A stretch of DNA of 64,000 nucleotides. It comes from Henriciella sp. AS95. Lineage in GTDB: Bacteria; Pseudomonadota; Alphaproteobacteria; Caulobacterales; Hyphomonadaceae. Below are positions 59,294 through 64,000 of this stretch, piece after piece. The DNA is taken from assembly GCF_038900055.1 (NCBI RefSeq), contig NZ_JBBMQM010000001.1:1736001-1800000 (forward strand), in the 5' to 3' direction. Each line of letters opens with the position of its first letter. The first letter of the stretch is position 1. Position numbers and translations under genes: made by a program. Under the pieces are notes generated by a model, which worked only from the letters and a program-made list of their open reading frames with translations, was not told the DNA's origin and ran no database searches.

Positions 59294-59743
59294 TTGCAGC
59301 TTTCTATTCCACATTCTTCGGAGCGAGAACCGCTCTTGCGTCGCCTCCGTCGGATGGGCCGGATCCTCACTGGGGATCAGAAAGTTGCCGATAGCGTCTT
59401 GGAAGATGCTTTTGTGCGCGCCAGATCCGCCATTCGGGCGCCGGAGGCGTTCATCGCCGCAACCGATATTTTCAAGCTTGGCTTTGACGCGTTCGATGAC
59501 GCTGTTCACCGCAAGGGCGTGGTCGTTTTGCTGAACCGGGCAGGGGCGCGCGACGGCTCGCTCGGTGAGCGCGTCAATCAGCTCAGCTATGTTGAGCGTG
59601 TCGCGATTGCCTTGCTTTTGATTGAAAATATGAGCCCGAAAGTTGCAGCAATCCTGTCGGGGCGTCCCGCTTCCGTGCTGGAAGAGAGCCTTTCGAGTGC
59701 GATCGAAATTCTAAGTGAAACGAACGAGACTAACGGACTATGA
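59294..59743 (+). CDS. free-standing sigma-like (PhyR-type) domain protein
   Basis: 149 residues from TTG 59294 (AAGGA upstream). Region-2-like DSVLEDAFVRAR and region-4-like YVERVAIALLLIENMSPKVA and VLEESLSSAIEIL align in pattern with the N-terminal half of PhyR (LAPIERQAFLLTALEGF...EELISKAHADIE) rather than with a working sigma. Promoter-binding residues of region 2 look degenerate and there is no receiver domain. It overlaps the next gene by 4 bp (ATGA). It could be a sigma mimic, a decayed sigma, or a constitutive anti-sigma antagonist. Confidence 0.6.
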   Translation: MQLSIPHSSEREPLLRRLRRMGRILTGDQKVADSVLEDAFVRARSAIRAPEAFIAATDIFKLGFDAFDDAVHRKGVVVLLNRAGARDGSLGERVNQLSYVERVAIALLLIENMSPKVAAILSGRPASVLEESLSSAIEILSETNETNGL

Positions 59744-59964
59744 GTAAGGACAGCAGTTTGAGAAAAAGGCTCAAATCCAAGCTGAAAGATATCACCGCCG
59801 ACAAGCCAGAAGCTTCACTCATGCAAGCGTTTGAGGCGCTGGGTGGGGAGATGGCGGAGCCAGACGGCATTGATGCGCTTCCGCCAAAAATCAAAGCGCC
59901 GCGCAGACGAAAGGCGGCGAGAGTGACCGATGATAAACCTGATGGCGAACAGAAGTCTGGCTGA
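59740..59964 (+). CDS. small basic protein coupled to the sigma-like protein
   Basis: 74 residues: a Lys-rich N-terminal helix (RKRLKSKLKDITADKPEASL), a short hydrophobic patch (MQAFEALGG), then Pro/Arg/Lys-rich tail. The ATGA overlap indicates coupled translation. The spacing DIT...KP...LMQAF...L weakly echoes DVT...EPVP...FMNLL of NepR in this window; with so few positions this is only a hint. Confidence 0.5.
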   Translation: MSKDSSLRKRLKSKLKDITADKPEASLMQAFEALGGEMAEPDGIDALPPKIKAPRRRKAARVTDDKPDGEQKSG

Positions 59965-59982
59965 CCCGGCGGCTACTGCTGC

Positions 59983-61209
59983 CTAACTGTCGAATATGCC
60001 TTGGGCGGCAGCGATCGAATTCAGATCCCGCAATGAGTAGAGGTATGCGGCGAGGCGCCAGTCCCCTTCGCATTCTTCGGCGGTCGCCGCCAGCGCATGG
60101 GCTGATGTCAGAAGCCGGTCAGACCACTGAGCTTCATGTTCTTCCGGGGAGACTTTTCGGCCTTTCTGAAAGACGAGCCATTCAAGATAGGATGCGACGA
60201 CGCCTCCTGAATTGAACAAGATGTCTGGCCCGACCGTCACATCGCGGTTCCGCAAGATTTCGTCAGCTGATGACGACACGGCCGCATTGGCGATTTCCAG
60301 AACAAATCTGGCATTCAGCTCGGTCGCATTTCCTTCCGTCACGGCGTCAGAAATCGCTGCCAGACATATGACGTCGGCGGGCACACCAATAATCGCTTCG
60401 GTATCGTCAGTATAATCAAGCGTGCCGTCTGCCTTGGCCTGCAGTACATCGTCTGGATTTAGACCATCCTCGTTTCTAACCATGCCGGTACTGTCCGACA
60501 TCGCGATAATCTTGCATCCAGCCTGCGCGGCTGAGCGAGCAAATTCAGCCCCCGCTTTACCCATGCCCTGAACGGCGATGCGAGACTTTGCCAGATCAAG
60601 ATCCAGATCAGCGGCGAGCTTGTCGAGAATGAAGAAGGCGCCTTTGCCCGTCGCACCCTTGCGCAGGGGAATACCGCCCATGTCTTCCGGTTTTCCAGTG
60701 ACGGCGCCTCGCGCCATACCGTTGGCCTTGTGCCGGATACCGGCAACCATGGCCTCCATGTCATCCGACGTCGTGGCCGTGTCAGGCGCGGCTATGTCGT
60801 TATCCGGTCGCAACACATCCGAAAAAGCCTCACCATAGGTTTCGGCAAGCTGGTAGCGTTCTTTGTCGGTCAGGCCTTCGGCCTCGATGCGGACCGCTCC
60901 CTTCGCGCCGCCGAAGGGCAGATCGAGGAGGGCGCACTTCAATGTCATCAGAAAACCGAGTCGGGACACCTCATCTGAATTCGCACTCGCTGCAAAACGA
61001 ACGCCGCCCTTGGTTGGGCCTTTCAGATTATTGTACCGGCAGCGCCAGGCGCGCGCATATTGGCGTTGCCCATCGTCGCGCCGGATTGTGAGTTCCCGTT
61101 CGATGACTTCATGAGGGAGCGATAGAAGCTTTCGGATGTCTTTCAGGTCAGGATCGGCGTCCACTGCGCGATCTAGTCGTCCGACGGCTTGTTCAAGTAA
61201 TTCTGGCAT
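59983..61209 (-). CDS. glutamate dehydrogenase-family (Glu/Leu/Phe/Val) enzyme
   Basis: 408 residues. GPTKGGVRFA and LMTLKCALLDLPFGGAKGA hold the substrate and catalytic lysines, IAAPDTATTSDDM the usual PDxxT motif, and AVQGMGKAGAEFA the NAD(P) site. Catalyses oxidative deamination of glutamate or a branched amino acid. An exact EcfG promoter is 22 bp upstream, unusual for a metabolic gene. The convergent gene on the plus strand ends 18 bp away. Confidence 0.9.
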   Translation of the reverse strand: MPELLEQAVGRLDRAVDADPDLKDIRKLLSLPHEVIERELTIRRDDGQRQYARAWRCRYNNLKGPTKGGVRFAASANSDEVSRLGFLMTLKCALLDLPFGGAKGAVRIEAEGLTDKERYQLAETYGEAFSDVLRPDNDIAAPDTATTSDDMEAMVAGIRHKANGMARGAVTGKPEDMGGIPLRKGATGKGAFFILDKLAADLDLDLAKSRIAVQGMGKAGAEFARSAAQAGCKIIAMSDSTGMVRNEDGLNPDDVLQAKADGTLDYTDDTEAIIGVPADVICLAAISDAVTEGNATELNARFVLEIANAAVSSSADEILRNRDVTVGPDILFNSGGVVASYLEWLVFQKGRKVSPEEHEAQWSDRLLTSAHALAATAEECEGDWRLAAYLYSLRDLNSIAAAQGIFDS

Positions 61210-61230
61210 GAATGGCCTTCCTATCCGAGC

Positions 61231-61255
61231 AACGTCGCAAGAGAAGGCCGGTTCC
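61231..61255 (-). promoter_or_regulatory. EcfG-type stress promoter of the dehydrogenase gene
   Basis: Minus strand GGAAC (61255-61251), 16-bp spacer, CGTT (61234-61231), 22 bp before the ATG and directly after the phyR stop codon. Confidence 0.8.
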
Positions 61256-61260
61256 GTGTC

Positions 61261-62052
61261 TTACTGGGCCGCAACCTTGCTGTCCGAGGGATGGAAGAAC
61301 AGTGCCTGACCAATCGCCGCCTTCACCGTGTTTTCCTGGAACGGTTTCGGGATGAGATAGGTCGGTTCCGGACGCTCGCCTGTAAGCAGGCGCTCGGGGA
61401 ATGCCGTGATAAAGATGATCGGCACGTCCATTTCCTCGAGAATCTCGTGCGCAGCATCAATGCCGGATGAGTTGTCAGCGAGTTGGATATCGCAAAGGAT
61501 CAGACCCGGAGGGTTGGCGCGCGCCATGGCAACGGCTTCCGTGTGAGTCGTTGCATTACCGGTAACATCGTGGCCAAGCTCTTCGACCAGGCTTTCGAGG
61601 TCAGCTGCAATGACCGGCTCATCTTCGATAATCAGAACCTTGGTCGACAGCGTCGCTTCGATGTCTGCGTGCGCCTTGGAAATGAGTTCCTCAACCTGCT
61701 GCACTGTCTTGCCGAGAATGGTTGCAGCTTCCGAAACCTGAAATCCTTCAAGTGCGGTCAGCAGAAACGCCTGACGTTCAATCGGCGCGAGCGCCTGAAG
61801 ACGTTTTTCCGGGGAAGTGCCCGCATCATCAGCGCGCTCCAGGCGCGCGCCGGTCGAGCCCCAGATGACGTGGAAAAAACGATACAGCGCCTGGCGGGGT
61901 GGCAGGTCGCTGCTGACTTGAGTCGGATCTTCTGCGAGCGCGGTGAGCGATGCGCGTATGTAAGAGTCACCGCTCTCCTGACTACCTGTCAAAGCCCTCG
62001 CATAACGGCGCAGATATGGCAGGTGTGGACCAAATTGTTCGACAAGACTCAT
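61261..62052 (-). CDS. phyR: general stress response regulator PhyR
   Basis: 263 residues: an EcfG-like sigma-mimic domain (1-135) fused to a receiver (138-258). Acidic pocket Glu143-Asp144, phosphoacceptor Asp188 (LCDIQLAD), and the conserved Thr/Lys in FITAF and IPKPF. When phosphorylated it binds NepR and frees EcfG. It is divergent from nepR-ecfG across a 160-bp region. Confidence 0.96.
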   Translation of the reverse strand: MSLVEQFGPHLPYLRRYARALTGSQESGDSYIRASLTALAEDPTQVSSDLPPRQALYRFFHVIWGSTGARLERADDAGTSPEKRLQALAPIERQAFLLTALEGFQVSEAATILGKTVQQVEELISKAHADIEATLSTKVLIIEDEPVIAADLESLVEELGHDVTGNATTHTEAVAMARANPPGLILCDIQLADNSSGIDAAHEILEEMDVPIIFITAFPERLLTGERPEPTYLIPKPFQENTVKAAIGQALFFHPSDSKVAAQ

Positions 62053-62080
62053 AATTACCCTCGTAATCTTTGTTACACCA

Positions 62081-62109
62081 ATAACTTGTCTTCATTAGAA
62101 AGGTTGCAA
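62081..62109 (-). promoter_or_regulatory. possible housekeeping promoter of phyR
   Basis: Minus strand TTGCAA (62109-62104), 17-bp spacer, AGTTAT (62086-62081), about 30 bp before phyR. No EcfG consensus was found on this strand. Confidence 0.3.
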
Positions 62110-62137
62110 GCTTCTGCAGTAATTTTTTGCATTTCCT

Positions 62138-62161
62138 GGAACTTTCTCGTTTCGGCGCGTT
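62138..62161 (+). promoter_or_regulatory. EcfG-type autoregulatory promoter of nepR-ecfG
   Basis: GGAAC (62138-62142), 15-bp spacer, CGTT (62158-62161). Boxes are exact but the spacer is one base shorter than in the other promoters of this window. It lies 54 bp before the assigned nepR ATG. Confidence 0.7.
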
Positions 62162-62214
62162 ATACAGGCATATTATCGATGATGCGGAATTCCATGAATT
62201 ACAAAGCGAGCTAT

Positions 62215-62385
62215 ATGAGTCAGACCAAAAAGCCTGATGCAGATGCGAGCCGTTCGAAGACGATCAGGCAGAAACGTATCGGCGATCAGCTACGCCGTTT
62301 GTACGATGATGTTACAAACGAACCCGTGCCTGATGAGTTCATGAATCTTCTTGAGCAGGCAGACAAATCCTCGAAACAGAAATAG
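62215..62385 (+). CDS. nepR: anti-sigma factor NepR
   Basis: 56 residues from ATG 62215 (MSQTKKPDAD); in-frame ATGs at 62179, 62182 and 62194 would add 7-12 residues and have no better ribosome-binding site. The NepR helices are clear: KRIGDQLRRLYDDVTNEPVP and DEFMNLLEQ. It sequesters EcfG until PhyR~P binds it. 8 bp upstream of ecfG. Confidence 0.93.
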   Translation: MSQTKKPDADASRSKTIRQKRIGDQLRRLYDDVTNEPVPDEFMNLLEQADKSSKQK

Positions 62386-62393
62386 AGATAGTT

Positions 62394-62996
62394 TTGACCC
62401 AGCCGACCATGGATGATCATGCGTTCAAGTCAGAACTTGCTGAACTCATCCCACACCTTCGTGCTTTCGCCCGCAGCCTCTGTGGAAATGCGACTGCTGC
62501 AGACGATCTAGCCCAGGAAGCCATGCTCAAGGCATGGAAAGCCCGCGCCAGCTATCAGGCTGGCACGAATCTGAAAGCCTGGACCTTCACGATTCTGCGC
62601 AACCTTTTCTATTCCGAAAAGCGTCGAAGCTGGCGTCGTCAGCAACTCGACCCGGAAGTTGCAGAAGCAACACTGGTTTCAAACGACGATCCGTCCGCTG
62701 CGATTGAACTCCTGTCCCTCCGCAATGCGTTGGACGAACTGCCTGAAGACCAGCGCGAGGCTCTGATCCTCGTCGGTGCAGGTGGCTTGTCTTATGAGGA
62801 GACCGCAGAAATCTGCGGATGTGCAATCGGCACGATCAAGAGCCGGGTCAGCCGCGCTCGAAAGGCCGTTACTGAAATTCTCGAGGCCAAGATGTCTGGC
62901 CTCGCTGGAGACCATTCGCTTAGTGCCGCGGATGCGTTCGAGGATATTATGAGACAGGCGGACGAGCTATCGCGTGACCTCCCGGCAGACGCCTGA
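62394..62996 (+). CDS. ecfG: general stress ECF sigma factor EcfG
   Basis: 200 residues from TTG 62394, or 195 from ATG 62409; neither has a strong ribosome-binding site. Region 2 (DDLAQEAMLKAWKAR, with FTILRNLFYSEKRR) and region 4 (YEETAEICGCAIGTIKSRVSRAR) are intact. Directs RNA polymerase to GGAAC/CGTT promoters. The following kinase gene probably starts inside its 3' end. Confidence 0.94.
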   Translation: MTQPTMDDHAFKSELAELIPHLRAFARSLCGNATAADDLAQEAMLKAWKARASYQAGTNLKAWTFTILRNLFYSEKRRSWRRQQLDPEVAEATLVSNDDPSAAIELLSLRNALDELPEDQREALILVGAGGLSYEETAEICGCAIGTIKSRVSRARKAVTEILEAKMSGLAGDHSLSAADAFEDIMRQADELSRDLPADA

Positions 62997-64000
62997 GACC
63001 CGCCAGCCCGTTCAGAGAGGGTCGCTTCGCCTGCGATTGTTGTTTACAATCGCAATGGCGTTGACGCCTATTCTGATTTTTGCTGGCTTCCGCACCTATC
63101 TGAACGCACAGGACTCACGGGCCGAACGCCGCGGCCAGCTCGTGGGAATCGCAGATCGCGCGCTCGACGAAATCGAGCAGGTGTTGTCCACGGTCGATAC
63201 GCTGCAGCAGATTTATGCGAGCAATATCGTATCTGGCCAATGCGAGCGGGTCTTCAACGATATCTCTCCACGGGTGCCGCAATTGGCAAACGTCGCCTAT
63301 TTCAATGCTGAGGGCGTCGTAAAGTGTGTGGCGGTTGGCGAAGCCGGTGGCAATACGGCTCAGCCCGGAGCGCTTGAATTGCTACGCGGCGGCCAGAATT
63401 CGGTTCGAACCGATGCCTTCTATGGCCCGCGCAGTCAGGCATGGCTTTTTTCCACACTTCGCCGCGTGGACGATGATGATGGTCAGTTTGCCGGTGCGGT
63501 GTCATTTGCATTGCGAACAGAAGGCATCATTCGCACGCTGCAACTCACCAACCTCCCGACTGACGTCGAGCTCGCTATTTCTGATGGCGAAGGACAGATC
63601 TTTGGCAGTAATCGCTTCGTGGAGCTGCCCGTAAAATGGATCGCTCAGGCGACAGGCGACGAGGATGGCGAGTTGTTTGTCGCAGAAGACAGTGAATTGG
63701 GCTCTCTCGATGTCGTCGTCCGTGCTATTGTGGACGAGCGCATGTACGCGATCATCTCGCGGCCATCGCCCGGCCTTTTCAGTGAATTCACATTAGAGCC
63801 GATTGAAACGGTGGGTATTCCGCTCTTGTCTTTCAGCCTGGCGCTGATCGCGGCCTGGCTTGCTGTGGACGGGCTGGTCCTGAAATGGCTCGCGCGCCTG
63901 CGCCGACTTGCCCTCATCTATGGCGAGGGTCATTACAATTTCCGCATCGGCGAAGAGTTTGAAAACGCGCCCGATGAAATCGCTAATTTCGCGACAACCT
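62974..64000 (+). CDS. membrane sensor histidine kinase, 3' end beyond window
   Basis: Open from GTG 62974, which overlaps the ecfG stop, to the window edge (342 codons). RLRLLFTIAMALTPILIFAGF is helix 1 after a basic start; about 235 residues of extracytoplasmic sensor follow, then helix 2 (LLSFSLALIAAWLAV) and the start of a HAMP-like linker (LRRLALIYGEGHYNFRIGEEF). The kinase core is not visible. By position it is the likely PhyK-type kinase that phosphorylates PhyR. Confidence 0.8.
   Translation, partial: MTSRQTPETRQPVQRGSLRLRLLFTIAMALTPILIFAGFRTYLNAQDSRAERRGQLVGIADRALDEIEQVLSTVDTLQQIYASNIVSGQCERVFNDISPRVPQLANVAYFNAEGVVKCVAVGEAGGNTAQPGALELLRGGQNSVRTDAFYGPRSQAWLFSTLRRVDDDDGQFAGAVSFALRTEGIIRTLQLTNLPTDVELAISDGEGQIFGSNRFVELPVKWIAQATGDEDGELFVAEDSELGSLDVVVRAIVDERMYAIISRPSPGLFSEFTLEPIETVGIPLLSFSLALIAAWLAVDGLVLKWLARLRRLALIYGEGHYNFRIGEEFENAPDEIANFATT

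Noticed and set aside
61483-62214. In-frame extension of nepR into phyR antisense
   Set aside because: It overlaps phyR completely and NepR proteins are about 55-65 residues.

Overview
The window reads as chromosomal DNA of an alphaproteobacterium, most likely a member of the Hyphomonadaceae/Maricaulales or a close relative (inference from gene content and protein style; no search was run). Supporting signs are a phyR / nepR-ecfG / histidine-kinase general stress response locus, several GGAAC-N16/17-CGTT stress-sigma promoters, an alphaproteobacterial LexA box (GTTC-N7-GTTC) in front of radC, and a lipid-oriented gene set (thiolase, enoyl-CoA hydratase, acyl-CoA dehydrogenase relic).

Bases 1-14111 hold the end of the rplJL-rpoBC operon (rplJ cut by the window edge) and the str operon rpsL-rpsG-fusA-tuf, closed by a strong terminator flanked by two copies of a ~29-bp repeat. 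A cytidine deaminase gene on the opposite strand (14186-14566) separates it from the S10-spc-alpha ribosomal block (14861-28838: rpsJ to rplQ, with secY, adk and rpoA), which has its own internal promoter before rpsM and ends in a good terminator.

Bases 28900-43440 are accessory. They hold a membrane protein with an internally duplicated domain, a gutted acyl-CoA dehydrogenase gene, two hydrolase/oxidoreductase genes, rnhA, a homoserine kinase, three tandem paralogous MFS transporters, a periplasmic cyclase-family lipoprotein, a glutathionyl-hydroquinone reductase-like protein, and rtcB. A compact transcription unit with a 28-codon reading frame and its own promoter and terminator lies just upstream of rtcB.

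Bases 43800-56400 carry a DEAD-box helicase, SOS-linked radC, map, osmC, an exported epoxide-hydrolase-like enzyme divergent from a beta-lactamase-fold lipoprotein, a CinA-domain protein, beta-oxidation genes, two small exported proteins, an S1/P1 nuclease and tRNA-Leu(TAA).

Bases 56400-64000 form a stress-response neighbourhood. PhyR (response regulator/sigma mimic), NepR (anti-sigma), EcfG (sigma) and a sensor kinase running off the window make up the core circuit. Near-consensus EcfG promoters precede a glutamate dehydrogenase-like gene, a YqjD/DUF883-type gene, two small secreted proteins and nepR-ecfG itself, so the circuit and part of its regulon can be read directly from the DNA. Between them is a Crp/Fnr - sigma-like - small basic protein cassette that looks like an undescribed accessory module: a free-standing PhyR-type sigma-like domain without a receiver, translationally coupled to a small protein with faint NepR-like spacing.
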